DNA from: Corallococcus sp. NCRR
Lineage (GTDB): Bacteria > Myxococcota > Myxococcia > Myxococcales > Myxococcaceae
DNA: 64,000 nt
Direction of reading: 5' to 3'
Assembly: GCF_026965535.1 (NCBI RefSeq)
Contig: NZ_CP114039.1
Coordinates: 6,076,001 to 6,140,000, forward strand
Notes under the pieces: generated by a model
Told to the model about the DNA's origin: nothing
The model's database searches: none
Seen by the model: only the letters and a program-made list of their open reading frames with translations
Translations under genes and position numbers: made by a program
Part shown: piece by piece, positions 20,901-29,795 of the stretch
How positions within the stretch are numbered: the first letter of the stretch is position 1
Layout of the letters: every line of letters begins with the position of its first letter

Positions 20901-22046
20901 CGCGACGCGCACCTCGCGCTGGCTCAGCGTCACCGTCGCGCGGCCGACGTTGTTCAGGCCCACGACGAGCTGCACCAGCTTGCCCGCGGGCACGACGTCC
21001 TCGCGCACGCGGATGACGGCGCCCCTCGGCTTCACCTCCGGCAGAGGGAAGCGCTTGCGGATGCCCGAAGGCGAGTCGATGCGCAGCGCGTACTTCACCC
21101 CGGCCTGCGGGGTCAGCTCGAAGCGTCCACGGCCTTCGTGCTCCGAGCGCACATGGGCGACCACCTTGCCGCTGTCCACCTCCACCACCTGGCCCACCAG
21201 GTCCGCGGGCTTGCGCGCGGGCGTGCGCGCCTCGAAGTAGACGCGCGAGGCGAGCCCCGCCACCAGGTCGCCGCCCTCCGGATACAGGGCCAGGTCCAGC
21301 GTCTGGAGGAGGATGGGGATCGTCTTCGCCGCGGACTCCACCACGCCGCCGTCCTCGATGGTGAAGGCCAGCGTGCCCTCGCCGCGCTCCATCGCCGAGG
21401 GCAGCGGGAAGCGCACCGTGCAGCGCCCCTTCGCGTCCACCGTGCACGGCACCTGCGCCACGGTGGCGCCATCCACGAGCGCGTTGGCCGTCACCTTCGC
21501 GCCCTCGGGCACGCCGCCCTCCGCGCGCTTCACGTCCAGCGTGGTGGTGACGGTGTCGCCCGGCCCGTAGCCATCCCGGAGGAATTCGATCTGGGACTTG
21601 AGCCGGGGGGCCCGGTAGGCGCGCACGTCGAACTTGCGCTCCGCGGGGGCCGCGCCGGTCCACGGGTAGGTGACGCGCAGGGTGTACTCACCGCCGGGCT
21701 GGCCGGCGGGGATGGGCCAGGCGTAGCCCCAGACCGCGTCCGCCGTGGACGCCGTGCTGGTGGTGACGACGTCCCCCTTGGGCCCGCGCACCTCCACCTG
21801 AGCCTGGAGCGAGCCCGTGTAGGGCTTGCGGCTGGAGGCCTCCAGCACCAGGCCGCGCACCAGCACCTGCTCCCCGGGGCGATAGAGCGGCTTGTCGGTG
21901 GTGACGTGGGTCAGGTAGCGGTCTTCGCCCCCCAGGGAGCGCGAGGTGGCCCGGGCCGCTTGGACCTGGGGCGATACCATCACGAAGACTGCTGCGACCC
22001 CCAGCGGCAGGAGCGCGCGCAGGGCAAACGGGACGAAGTGGGCCAT
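17907..22046 (-). CDS. Alpha-2-macroglobulin-like protein with intact thioester motif
   Basis: About 1379 residues. It has an N-terminal signal peptide ending near SPQVQA, MG2-type domains (DKPLYRPGEQVLVRGLVL), a central A2M domain (GDRVDFAETLYWNAGV, MSDSVTTFKAFAGAVG) and a thioester domain carrying GCFEQ at about residue 905. Receptor-binding-like beta domains come last. Bacterial A2Ms sit in the periplasm and are thought to trap proteases that breach the envelope. No lipobox is visible, so this copy is probably soluble or signal-anchored. A peptidoglycan glycosyltransferase gene often accompanies A2M in bacteria but is absent here. Two starts (22058 and 22046) are possible. Confidence 0.88.
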   Translation of the reverse strand: MAHFVPFALRALLPLGVAAVFVMVSPQVQAARATSRSLGGEDRYLTHVTTDKPLYRPGEQVLVRGLVLEASSRKPYTGSLQAQVEVRGPKGDVVTTSTASTADAVWGYAWPIPAGQPGGEYTLRVTYPWTGAAPAERKFDVRAYRAPRLKSQIEFLRDGYGPGDTVTTTLDVKRAEGGVPEGAKVTANALVDGATVAQVPCTVDAKGRCTVRFPLPSAMERGEGTLAFTIEDGGVVESAAKTIPILLQTLDLALYPEGGDLVAGLASRVYFEARTPARKPADLVGQVVEVDSGKVVAHVRSEHEGRGRFELTPQAGVKYALRIDSPSGIRKRFPLPEVKPRGAVIRVREDVVPAGKLVQLVVGLNNVGRATVTLSQREVRVASAVLGDVRGGPVTLDPGEADGVLVATVWDHDGRPLAERLVFRQPSKELTVELKADRTRYVPGGPVRLTARTTRGGQPVSALVMLTVTDDAVLELQEKRDQAPQLPVMVLLEPEVKELADAQLYLDAKNPKSKLAVDLLLGTQGWRRFALTDTQGFLARHGDAAMRVLAVRWPREPVRKARPSSISKAGRGDVEGMAPPMMDRAVDEEEDAFAGLALDAVRPEMAPVAAAAPPPMPPARMAPEVEAPAPVLQVAKEEEAPRERRVLRAKRDINADDKQLSQGQLIYLREFAHTARPNRKAGDRVDFAETLYWNAGVRTDARTGEARVSFAMSDSVTTFKAFAGAVGGDGALGSAVAELESVQPFYAEPKLPLEVTSGDVVRLPVALVNGTEALLPGAGVKVELKGDVKVSGGATLDLASQARGRQLFSLEIGQETRPVDVRLTASAGEYTDVVTRTLSIKPRGFPGRVSFGGLLSSKGPAAHRVVLPQGLVPGSVRTSIAVYPGPLANMTESLARLIQEPSGCFEQTSSTTYPMTMAQQYFQTHTGVNPELVASAREKLERGYQRLVGYETSEKGYEWFGQNPGHEALTAFGLLHFTDMRQVRDVDAGMLERTRAWLLQQRDGQGGFNRKRRALHVWVEDPDTSNAYIVWTLLESAGQPASQAKELAREVASLKAAAAKSTNNYVVALAANALALAGDTAEARKLMGRLASAQGQDGVVGGATQSIVGSSGETLNIETTALAALAWMRDPTYVGNVERAMKFLAESSDGGRYGATQSTVLALRAIIAYDKARASKLTPGQVRVYVDGRPVGEPVRFDGASQEALKLPDVSALLGAGERRVELRMEGGAELPYSVEVTYNTVTPDSSKDTAVTLEVALAKTALTEGEPTEARVVVANRTGQRLPTAVAIFGVPGGLEVRHDQLKELVKRQVVDAYEVLGRDVVLYWRGMEPHKRIDVPLSLVAAVPGTYTGPSSRAYLYYADEHKVWSEGVKVSIAPKP

Positions 22047-22108
22047 GGCGGCATTCAACGGACGCCGCCGCCAGAAGTTCTGTCCCGCGGAGGCGCTGTG
22101 GAGTCCTG

Positions 22109-22723
22109 GTGTCGTGCGGCGCCCCGATGCAGGACGAAGAGGGGGCGGTGCTCGGCACGCAGCAAGCGGACCTGGCCCAGGTCTTCACCCAGCAAGCGGA
22201 CTTCACGGCGGCCACCGGGGCCACCCAGCTCACGTTCCCCGCGGACGCGTTCGACGCGTATCCCGATCATCCCTCAGGAGCGGCGTCGAGCTGCATCCAG
22301 CCGCAGTGGGGTATCGACCTGCCGTGGGGCTCCAGTGCGCCCACCGTCAACGTCCTGGCGCCTCGCGCCAGCAACTGGATCTGCTTCGTGGGCCCTGGCT
22401 GGAATCACAACAACACGAATCCGCTGCCTGTGAAGCCCACGGTTCTCGCCAACGGTGAGGACGACTTCGAGATCGCCTTCCTGCGCCCCGTCTCCGCCGT
22501 GGGCCTGGAGCTGCTCACGAACAGCCGTGCCCAGCACAAGGTGACCCTGACCTTCACGGACGCCACCCAGGAGGTCTTCGAGGACGCGGTGCTCGATACG
22601 GGGGGCAATGCCTTCGAGTTCGTGGGCTTCCAGTCCACCAAGCGCATCCGGTCCATCTTCATTGACACCACGGGCGGCGCCTCGCAGAACGAGGGCATCG
22701 CCGCCATCTGGACCGCGCCCTGA
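22109..22723 (+). CDS. Secreted-type beta protein, possibly N-terminally truncated
   Basis: 204 residues from GTG 22109. The frame reads GVLVSCGAPMQDEEG across the start, so a lipobox-like LVSC appears, yet no start codon followed by a signal peptide is seen upstream. The body has beta-rich sequence (VGLELLTNSRAQHKVTLTF, RIRSIFIDTTGG) like exported carbohydrate-binding or PEP-CTERM-type domains. Either the real start uses an unusual codon or the signal region has been damaged. Confidence 0.55.
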   Translation: MSCGAPMQDEEGAVLGTQQADLAQVFTQQADFTAATGATQLTFPADAFDAYPDHPSGAASSCIQPQWGIDLPWGSSAPTVNVLAPRASNWICFVGPGWNHNNTNPLPVKPTVLANGEDDFEIAFLRPVSAVGLELLTNSRAQHKVTLTFTDATQEVFEDAVLDTGGNAFEFVGFQSTKRIRSIFIDTTGGASQNEGIAAIWTAP

Positions 22724-22754
22724 CGGAGCGCGGCTTGTAGATGCCCGGCGCGCT

Positions 22755-25700
22755 TCACCGGCGTTTGCGCGGAGGGGGCGCTTCCCGCTCCGCCCGGAAT
22801 GCGGCGTCCAGGACGAAGGAGCGAACCTGGACGTTCCCCCGGGAGAGTTCCGTCGCCTGTTCCTGGAGCCATTGCCGCGCGCGGTCCTGGGGGATGGCAC
22901 GTCCCTCGGTGGGGTGTGCACGCGTCTCATCCCAATGAGCGCAGGCATACCAGCCGACCAGGTAGATGCCGTGCTGACAGGCGTTCTCCGCGAGGTAGCG
23001 ATCCACCAGTTGCTCGCGCATGGCCGTCCATAGGCCGGTGTTCCAGCAGCCCTTGACCTCGATGATGACGCTGATGGGGGCTTCCCGCTCGGATGCAAAT
23101 GCCTGGACGAGCAGGTCCGTGCGCTGTCCGGGGCGCAGGGGCTCCGTGGGACGGATCTCCACCTCGCGGTTCACGACGATGCGTCGTCCCGCGAGCTCCT
23201 GTGCGAGGTGACGTTTGATCCAGTCAGAGAGGAGGTTCTCCTTCTTCGGCTTGAACCGGACCGGCCCACCTTCTTCCTTCCATTCGTTCCAGAGGAATTC
23301 GAGCGCGGGTGTCTCGCCATGGAGTTCCGCCTGAAGCCGGCCGAGTGACTCCACAATGACATCAAGCAACTGGGCCGCGCTCTGGACGATGCGTGCCTGG
23401 GGCGAGACAAGCAGTGTCAGCAACTGGCGGGGACCCGGAGGGTGCCAGTTTTCCGTCCGGAAGTTGTTCTGTACATGGATGAGCGCCATGCGCAGCGACT
23501 TCTGGCCGGGAAGCTCGTGGTTCAGCCGCTCGAGGGCCAGGCATGCGTCCCGCGAGGACTGTCTCAACAAGAAGCCGCAGATGTTGGACTGGATCGAATG
23601 CAGATCCTGGCGGGAGTTCATCACCGTCCCAAATCGGTTCTCACTCCGGGGGACGCGAGGTCCGCCGTGCCGCTCGATCCAAAGATAGAAGTCCGCGAGC
23701 TGGGCTGGAGAGTAGATGCCGATGTGTATGGCGAATCCCACTCCTCGCGCCACGAGGGCTTCCATCACGGCTCGGCCAAAGTCCACATCCCGCTGAAGAA
23801 GGGGCCAGACCCATTCCCACGTCAACGTCGGAGCCCGCCAGAGAAGGGTCTTGGCGAGCTCGATCTTGATGGCTCGGGACACGCCCTTTTTCGCGGTGAG
23901 GCGCTGCTTCGCGAAGGGTAGAACCTGGAACGGGGCATGCTCCAGCAATATCCAGAACAGGTGCTGGCGGAGCGGCTCTGGAAGGGACGGACGGCGGAAG
24001 GACTCCAACGCCACGGAAGTCAGGACGCCATTCCAAGACATCGTCAAGCCGTCGAGAAAGGGATAGCCTCGCGATTCGGATTCCTCGACCGCCAGTTTGC
24101 GCCGGAAACAAGCCTCCACGGTGGCGGGGGCATGCCGCGCGGCCAGGCCCACGATGCGCTTGCGATGCTCGTCGTTCTTGTCCGAATTCCAGCGAGGCGC
24201 GGTGAGGATCAAGGAGGCCCAGTTCCTCCAGACGGCCGGGGGCAGGTCTTCCAGTTCATCCGACGCGCGCCGAGCCAGGAGCATGAGGGCTGCGTACCCG
24301 CTCCAGGCCTCCCATGGAATCTGTCCGCCTTTGTCGAGCCAGGGCTCTTCGGTTGGGACAGGGAGGTTGACGTAGCCGGCTCCCGCGACGGTGATGCGCT
24401 GCTGAAGTTCCTCTGGAAGGGTGGTCCAGTACTGACCTGAAGCGAAGAGGTCGAACTTCTCCTCGTGGAAGCTGGACAGGAGCTGGACGAGCTCCGGCCA
24501 GCATCGAGCATCGCCACCTTCCATGCGAACCAGCAGTTGCTCGCACTGCCGTGGACGTTGCTCCACCTTGGAGGGTGTCTTCGCCTCCCGGTCCTGGACC
24601 CTCGCGAATGCATGGACCAACAGCGGATGCTGTTGCGTGGCCTCATTGAGCGCGGCTTCGTGGGTAGGGTCTGCTCTCGAAAAGACCTCAGCCGCCAGCT
24701 CGGCCCAGGACGACTGCTCCTCTGGCGACGAGGACTTCAGGGCACGCTGCAACAGCGGATGAAAGTCTCGGTCGAAGAAGAGTGGGGGACGAACCTGCGC
24801 CAGCGACCAGAGATCCCTGGAGGCGGTTCGCATCGAGGCAAGTCCTTGGATGAGCCGCCAACGCTCCTCTTCGCCGCGGAGGTTCCAACCCGCAAGGGGG
24901 CTGAGATCCTCCCTGGCATGGGGAAGAACATCCCATCCCATTTTCAGCTGGGCCCAGACGGCGGAACAAAACGGCTCGAAGACCCCAGCCATGTCCAGGT
25001 GCTCCCACGCCTTCTGGAGCACGGTCGTGCTGAGTTCCTTGAACGCCGAACTGTGAAGTCCTTCCTCTCCTTTCATGGCAGGTTGCGCGATCTTGCTCAG
25101 GGCCAGCGTCAGGTCCGCGAGGGGAAGGTGTTCTTCCCAAGCCGCCCGGAACCGCATGCCCAGGTATGAGTACCAGGGACGGGTCCGAACCATGTCGATG
25201 ACCTGCCCGGTGGAAATCTCGTGGGGCCAGAGCAGGGTGAGGGTTTCCTCCCGCAGGATCCCCTTGGACTCGTCATCCACCTCCGAGAACGCCAGGGGGC
25301 GGAGCCGGGACCAGGCCTCCTTGTCTCCGAGCAAGCCCAGGACCTGGATGGCACGGTGCCGTTCGTTCACCTCGAAGCTGGCATCCAACGCGATGTCCGC
25401 GCATTCGGAGGCCAGCGAGCGCTCTGCGCAGGCACCTACGATGTCCAGCGCGAGTGCAAGGACACGAGCCTGGTCGGGAGTCGAATGGAGATAGCGGCGG
25501 AGCTGTGCCCCGAGCCCTGGATGCGCGAGCCTGTGAAGGGATGGGTGGGGGGCCAGCTCGCTCCCCAGGGACGTGCCCTTTTCGAGCGTGCCCATGAGGG
25601 CGTCCACGAGCCTCTCCCGGAGGAGGGGACTCGCCGTGAGGGCGTCACTCCGCAGGAGGACCCAGGGATCCGTCTCCAGGAGGAACTCGCGGAAGCCCTC

Positions 25701-26906
25701 GTCCTGGGAAGCGAGCCATGCGGCCACCTCCTGAAGCTGGGGCACGATGAGCTGGGCCGCGTCCTCTGGATGCCGGAAGAGGCTCGCGAGCTGTTCGCGC
25801 GGGACCTTGCGCCGCTTCAGGAAGAGGGCCGCCAGGAACTCCGCATAGGTCCGGTGGGCCCAGCCCGCGAGCCGGGGCCCCTTGCTGCCGAACAATCCGG
25901 TGCGCAGCGTCTCCTGGAGGGGCTCTTCCGTGATGGCCACGCGCAGGCCATTGCCATCCTCCTCTTCGCCGCCCGTCACATCTTCAAGCCGCACGCCGTG
26001 GGGGACGTCCGCATCGGGATCCGGCGGGCCAAGCCAGATGACATCCCTGTTGGACAGCAGCGTCAGCGCCGCGAGTCGCGAGGCAACGGCCAGCCGGGCC
26101 TCTGGACCCAGGCGGCCCCGCTGTCCGGATTCAGCGCGGGATTCATCGTTCTCCTGTGCCAGCAGGCCGCAGCCCTCCAGATAGAGGGTCCACCGATCCG
26201 CCGGGAACCGTCCCTGCTTGAACGCGCGCAGCAGGAATTGGAGGGTCACCGGGCGGAGGGCGAGCGCCGTGGCGTCTCGCCGGGCCACTTCCAGGAGGAA
26301 CTTCGCCGCATCCACTTGCCGTGCCTGGGCCAGTTGCTCGACATCCTGTTTGCGAAGGGGCGCGAGCTCGACCGCGGCGAAGCCTCCGTCCTTCCACAGC
26401 TCGCTCAAGCTCTTTTCAAAGCTGCGCGGCCAGTGGGCGGGACGGCAGGCGATGAAGAGAAACAGCCGGTCGATGGGAAGGTGACGAAGCTCGTGCAGGA
26501 TCACCTTGCTCAGCGTCTCGATGCGCAGGTGGCACTCATCGAAGCTGTCCAGGACGATGTAGAGCGGACCCTCCCCGGTCTTCCACTTCGTGATGGCTTC
26601 TCCTTCGAAGAGGGCTCGCGCCAGCCGCCCCTCATCTCCGAACGCGGCCAGGTCATGCCAGAGAAGGTGCGCGCCCACGCGAGCGCAGTGTTCCCGGATG
26701 GCCTGCCGCTCCTGTTGGAGCGTGGTGGTCTTGCCCATGCCCGGCTCTCCGAGCAGTGCCACGCAGTGCGTGGAGAGCAGCGCAGGCAAGGAGACGAGCT
26801 TCGAGGACGTGCCCCCCCTGTCGAGCAGGTAGCCCTCATCGGAAAGCGGTGGGGTTTCGCCGCGAGCGATCCAGAAGCGCTGCCACGGAATGGATGGATT
26901 CACCAC
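22755..26906 (-). CDS. NACHT-type STAND NTPase with C-terminal PD-(D/E)XK nuclease
   Basis: 1383 residues from a GTG start. The Walker A is GEPGMGKTT (53-61) and the Walker B LYIVLDSFDE (115-124), the extended form typical of NACHT ATPases. About 1000 residues of helical repeat-like sequence follow and would act as sensor. The C-terminal 122 residues read RTDLLV...SVIIEVKG, giving Asp1264, Glu1283 and Lys1285 of a PD-(D/E)XK nuclease core. The layout resembles bacterial antiphage STAND proteins such as Avs and bNACHT, which often carry N-terminal effectors; here the nuclease is C-terminal. Expected role: sense an infection product, then cleave DNA. The gene stands alone. Confidence 0.8.
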   Translation of the reverse strand: MVNPSIPWQRFWIARGETPPLSDEGYLLDRGGTSSKLVSLPALLSTHCVALLGEPGMGKTTTLQQERQAIREHCARVGAHLLWHDLAAFGDEGRLARALFEGEAITKWKTGEGPLYIVLDSFDECHLRIETLSKVILHELRHLPIDRLFLFIACRPAHWPRSFEKSLSELWKDGGFAAVELAPLRKQDVEQLAQARQVDAAKFLLEVARRDATALALRPVTLQFLLRAFKQGRFPADRWTLYLEGCGLLAQENDESRAESGQRGRLGPEARLAVASRLAALTLLSNRDVIWLGPPDPDADVPHGVRLEDVTGGEEEDGNGLRVAITEEPLQETLRTGLFGSKGPRLAGWAHRTYAEFLAALFLKRRKVPREQLASLFRHPEDAAQLIVPQLQEVAAWLASQDEGFREFLLETDPWVLLRSDALTASPLLRERLVDALMGTLEKGTSLGSELAPHPSLHRLAHPGLGAQLRRYLHSTPDQARVLALALDIVGACAERSLASECADIALDASFEVNERHRAIQVLGLLGDKEAWSRLRPLAFSEVDDESKGILREETLTLLWPHEISTGQVIDMVRTRPWYSYLGMRFRAAWEEHLPLADLTLALSKIAQPAMKGEEGLHSSAFKELSTTVLQKAWEHLDMAGVFEPFCSAVWAQLKMGWDVLPHAREDLSPLAGWNLRGEEERWRLIQGLASMRTASRDLWSLAQVRPPLFFDRDFHPLLQRALKSSSPEEQSSWAELAAEVFSRADPTHEAALNEATQQHPLLVHAFARVQDREAKTPSKVEQRPRQCEQLLVRMEGGDARCWPELVQLLSSFHEEKFDLFASGQYWTTLPEELQQRITVAGAGYVNLPVPTEEPWLDKGGQIPWEAWSGYAALMLLARRASDELEDLPPAVWRNWASLILTAPRWNSDKNDEHRKRIVGLAARHAPATVEACFRRKLAVEESESRGYPFLDGLTMSWNGVLTSVALESFRRPSLPEPLRQHLFWILLEHAPFQVLPFAKQRLTAKKGVSRAIKIELAKTLLWRAPTLTWEWVWPLLQRDVDFGRAVMEALVARGVGFAIHIGIYSPAQLADFYLWIERHGGPRVPRSENRFGTVMNSRQDLHSIQSNICGFLLRQSSRDACLALERLNHELPGQKSLRMALIHVQNNFRTENWHPPGPRQLLTLLVSPQARIVQSAAQLLDVIVESLGRLQAELHGETPALEFLWNEWKEEGGPVRFKPKKENLLSDWIKRHLAQELAGRRIVVNREVEIRPTEPLRPGQRTDLLVQAFASEREAPISVIIEVKGCWNTGLWTAMREQLVDRYLAENACQHGIYLVGWYACAHWDETRAHPTEGRAIPQDRARQWLQEQATELSRGNVQVRSFVLDAAFRAEREAPPPRKRR

Positions 26907-27228
26907 GCCCCGTCTGAAAGGAGGAGCGCGCCATCATAGCGCAGCGGATGCGCTTGGGATTCCGGAAGGTCATGGCACGTCCTGGTGCGATTGAGGTCAC
27001 AGCCAGATTGCGCGTCCCACACGAGCGCATGTCCCGGAGCGCGCCCCGGCTGTCCTTCAGGGTGAGGTCAATGACTGTCATTGCTCGTGGGTCCAATCCA
27101 CAGGTCACACGTCCACATTTCATGTGCGCGATGTCACTCCTCTTCCATTTCCAGGGTGATGGTGGAGCGTTGGGATGGCCGTCAGTCTCCTCACCGAAAA
27201 TCGGAAGGCCTACGCGGGAGGCTGAGCC
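26907..27228. promoter_or_regulatory. 322-base intergenic region with a small palindrome
   Basis: No gene is supported here. CAATGAC and GTCATTG form a perfect 7-base inverted repeat around one base at 27069-27083 and could be an operator. The region separates the NACHT gene (minus) from the kelch remnant (plus) and should hold the NACHT promoter; no clear -35/-10 pair could be chosen. Confidence 0.35.
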
Positions 27229-27512
27229 TTGAACAAAGCATCCATTCATCTGGTGCTGTCGCTCGTGGTGTCGCTGCTGGGGGGCTGCTCTATTGAACCC
27301 GCCGATCCCGTGCTTCTTTCGGAAGCCTCGGACCGGATCACTGCCCAGGGGTGTCGGACGAGCAGTCCTGTGTCGGTTGGAGCCAGACCGCGTCCATGTC
27401 TTCTCCGCGCGCGTACCACTCGGCGACCTTGCTGCATACCGGGAATGTGCTCCTCTCGGGTGGGTCCCCCAGTGCCGGTACGGCGGAGCTGTACACACCC
27501 TGCGTCCCCTGA
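27229..27512 (+). pseudogene. Kelch-repeat lipoprotein remnant
   Basis: A TTG start with GGGAGG eight bases upstream begins a signal peptide with lipobox LLGGC (MNKASIHLVLSLVVSLLGGC). After about 35 codons the kelch homology moves to another frame, where it reads SMSSPRAYHSATLLHTGN and VLLSGGSPSAGTAELYTP followed by TGA. That is one kelch repeat of the kind in long myxobacterial lipoproteins. A frameshift near 27340-27360 and loss of nearly all repeats leave only the two ends. Confidence 0.7.
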
Positions 27513-27530
27513 GAGCTGTATGCTCGGGAG

Positions 27531-27974
27531 ATGTCCTCGTTATTTCTGGTGTTGCTGGGGGTCGCCGTGTTCATGGGGGCCCTCATCGGACTCTGGCTGC
27601 GCTCGTCCAACCGTGAGCAGCCCTCGGAGCCGCCTCCCTACCGGTCTCCAGCGGAGGGCAGGCGGAACCTCGCGGAGTTGATCGAGTCCGGGCAGATGAT
27701 CAACGCCATCAAGCTCTACCGCGACCAGCACGGCGTGGGCCTGAAGGAGGCCAAGGACGCGGTGGAGGCGATGCGCGATGGCCGGGCGCTCATGGAGTCT
27801 CTGGAACCCCGTGAGTTGTCCGGCCCGGAAGCGAACGACGCCATCGAGCGCGCCGTTCGAAGCAACAACCTCATCCAGGCCATCAAGCTCTACCGCGATC
27901 AGCATGGCGTGGGCCTGAAGGAAGCCAAGGACGCGGTGGAGGCGATGCGAGCCGACCTGCTACGTCGCGGCTGA
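27531..27974 (+). CDS. Membrane-anchored protein with two L7/L12-like repeats
   Basis: 147 residues. An N-terminal membrane helix (SSLFLVLLGVAVFMGALIG) is followed by two near-identical copies (about 50-80 and 110-140) of INAIKLYRDQHGVGLKEAKD and a following VEAMR. That sequence is the helix-turn-helix of the ribosomal L7/L12 C-terminal domain. In the ribosome it recruits GTPase factors. Small membrane proteins with this motif are known but uncharacterised. The start follows GGGAG directly, which is tight spacing. Next to a pseudogene and a large unknown gene. Confidence 0.75.
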   Translation: MSSLFLVLLGVAVFMGALIGLWLRSSNREQPSEPPPYRSPAEGRRNLAELIESGQMINAIKLYRDQHGVGLKEAKDAVEAMRDGRALMESLEPRELSGPEANDAIERAVRSNNLIQAIKLYRDQHGVGLKEAKDAVEAMRADLLRRG

Positions 27975-28036
27975 ACTGTCCATTCCCGCCTATACTCCGG
28001 CGCCGCATCCGTCGCTCCCTACGCGTTGGAGGTTCG

Positions 28037-29791
28037 ATGCCGTTCACGCCCGTCCCTGGAACCAACCCCATCGAATACACCTGGACCAATGGTGGGGGGA
28101 CCGTCGCGGCCAACAATCACATCGCGGCGGTCGGTGGCATCCGCACGGGAGGCGCGCCGGGGGGGCCCGCGCCCACCCGGCTCACCGCGAAGGACTGGGC
28201 CATCGCCATTGATCCGCGTGACTCCGCCCCGGGGGCTCCCGCGCTGCCTCCCGGCGTCAACCCCAGGGCGCGCTACAACACGCTGGGCGTCTGGTTGACC
28301 CGGGACGTGGCTGCTTCCGGCCGTGTCTTCGCGGAGCTGGCGGAGAGCGTCCGCCGGGCGGAGAGCGCGGCCCATGCACTGCCCACCGCGACGCCCACGG
28401 CGCGGTTGGGCGCCATGCCACTCAGCACGTCGAGCGCGATCGCGATCAACAGCGACATGACCGGCGACCTGTGTTGGCTCATCGTCGCCATGAGGCTCTG
28501 CCCCGACCTCGCGGTGGCGATCCGCATCGGGCCGACCGAGAAGCATCTGCGGGTCTGCTCCGCCATGATCGAACAGCTGGTCGACGAGGGCCTGGGCGGG
28601 CGGACCATCCTGGTCACCGGACCCACGCCGCCCCAGCATCCTCCGGACTGGGCAAGAGGATCCAAGCCGACGCACTGGCATCCCGTCCACATCACGCGCG
28701 CGTCCCTGCCCGTGGGGACGAATGTCGAAAGCTGTCTGAGCACGTCACGCCGGGTCTTCGAGGCCGCGCGGGAGCAGGCGTTGGATGAGCAGCGCTCCGA
28801 CGCGGACGTCGCCTGTGAGTTGTTCAGCCAGAGCCTGACGCTGAACCTGGGGAACGCGGAGCGGGTTGCCATTGATGGCGCGATCCAGACCTTGACCCAG
28901 AATCCTGGCTGCCTGAGCACCCACGCCGGCTACATCCTGCTGGCCAATCGCGTCGAGGATTACAACCACCAGCACAACACCACCGCGGCCCGGCTCAACG
29001 CGGTCGACGGAGCTCGTGGCGCGCGAAGGCTGGTGACCTTCGGGCGCCCTCCAGGGGGCGGTGGCGCCAACCACATCGACCTCTACGCGAATCATGCTCG
29101 CACCGATCGTCAGCGCGCCTACTTCTGGGCCGCCCTCAAGGCGCGGATGCGGCAGCTGGGACGCGATGTCGTGATTGTCGGGGGGCGCAGTGGAACCTTC
29201 GATATCGCCTACCACGCGGGGGAGGAGCCCACCGGGGGTGGACTGTGTTGGGACATCGCCGGGGCGGCACGGCGTGATCCCGAAGTCGACCGGCTCCAGC
29301 AGCAGGCCGGTCCCGGTGGTAACAGTGGTTTGAGCCTCGCCAACCTGGCGCCCATCGCGTCGGACCGGAACAACGGCGGCGGCGAAGTGGGAGACATTGC
29401 CGCGAGGTTGACCGCGCTCATCAGCGCAGGCCCGGGCGCGGTCCGCAACGCCACCTTCGCCGTCGGTCCAGCGACCCAGATCGCAGGCGCCGAGAGCGAT
29501 GCGATGCGCAACGCGGAGGTGGGCCGTGCTCTCTTTCAAGCTCAGACGGCGGGGGCCATGGGCACCGTCCAGTTGGGAAAGACGCTGAGAATCGCGGATC
29601 AGATCGTCAGCGATCTGGCCTGGAGGGAAGCCACGACGGCACGAGGAGCCCTGCCGGGGGTGGCCCTGGCGAATCCCGCCGCGGTTCCGAAGCCCAGTCC
29701 CCACGCAGCCCAGTTCCGGTGCCCCGTCTGTGGCGACACGCAGACGCTGAAGGGCAAGTACCGGCTCCACCGGATCTTTTCCCGGCATTGA
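28037..29791 (+). CDS. Large unknown protein with C-terminal CxxC
   Basis: 584 residues; GGAGGT four bases before ATG fixes the start. There is no signal peptide and no recognised domain. It is rich in Ala, Gly and Arg with several His and Cys (GDLCWLIVAMRLC, GGGLCWDIAGAARR), and ends in a possible metal-binding FRCPVCGDTQTL shortly before the stop. Pro/Gly-rich linkers suggest several modules. The N-terminus (PVPGTNPIEYTWTNGGGTV) has a secreted-cargo flavour without export signals, as in injection-system cargo; this is speculation. The gene ends five bases before an attachment-like site. Confidence 0.7.
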   Translation: MPFTPVPGTNPIEYTWTNGGGTVAANNHIAAVGGIRTGGAPGGPAPTRLTAKDWAIAIDPRDSAPGAPALPPGVNPRARYNTLGVWLTRDVAASGRVFAELAESVRRAESAAHALPTATPTARLGAMPLSTSSAIAINSDMTGDLCWLIVAMRLCPDLAVAIRIGPTEKHLRVCSAMIEQLVDEGLGGRTILVTGPTPPQHPPDWARGSKPTHWHPVHITRASLPVGTNVESCLSTSRRVFEAAREQALDEQRSDADVACELFSQSLTLNLGNAERVAIDGAIQTLTQNPGCLSTHAGYILLANRVEDYNHQHNTTAARLNAVDGARGARRLVTFGRPPGGGGANHIDLYANHARTDRQRAYFWAALKARMRQLGRDVVIVGGRSGTFDIAYHAGEEPTGGGLCWDIAGAARRDPEVDRLQQQAGPGGNSGLSLANLAPIASDRNNGGGEVGDIAARLTALISAGPGAVRNATFAVGPATQIAGAESDAMRNAEVGRALFQAQTAGAMGTVQLGKTLRIADQIVSDLAWREATTARGALPGVALANPAAVPKPSPHAAQFRCPVCGDTQTLKGKYRLHRIFSRH

Positions 29792-29795
29792 AGAG

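Noticed and set aside
26836..27498. A 220-residue minus-strand frame before the NACHT gene
   Set aside because: It overlaps the NACHT start and the kelch remnant, with no recognisable sequence.
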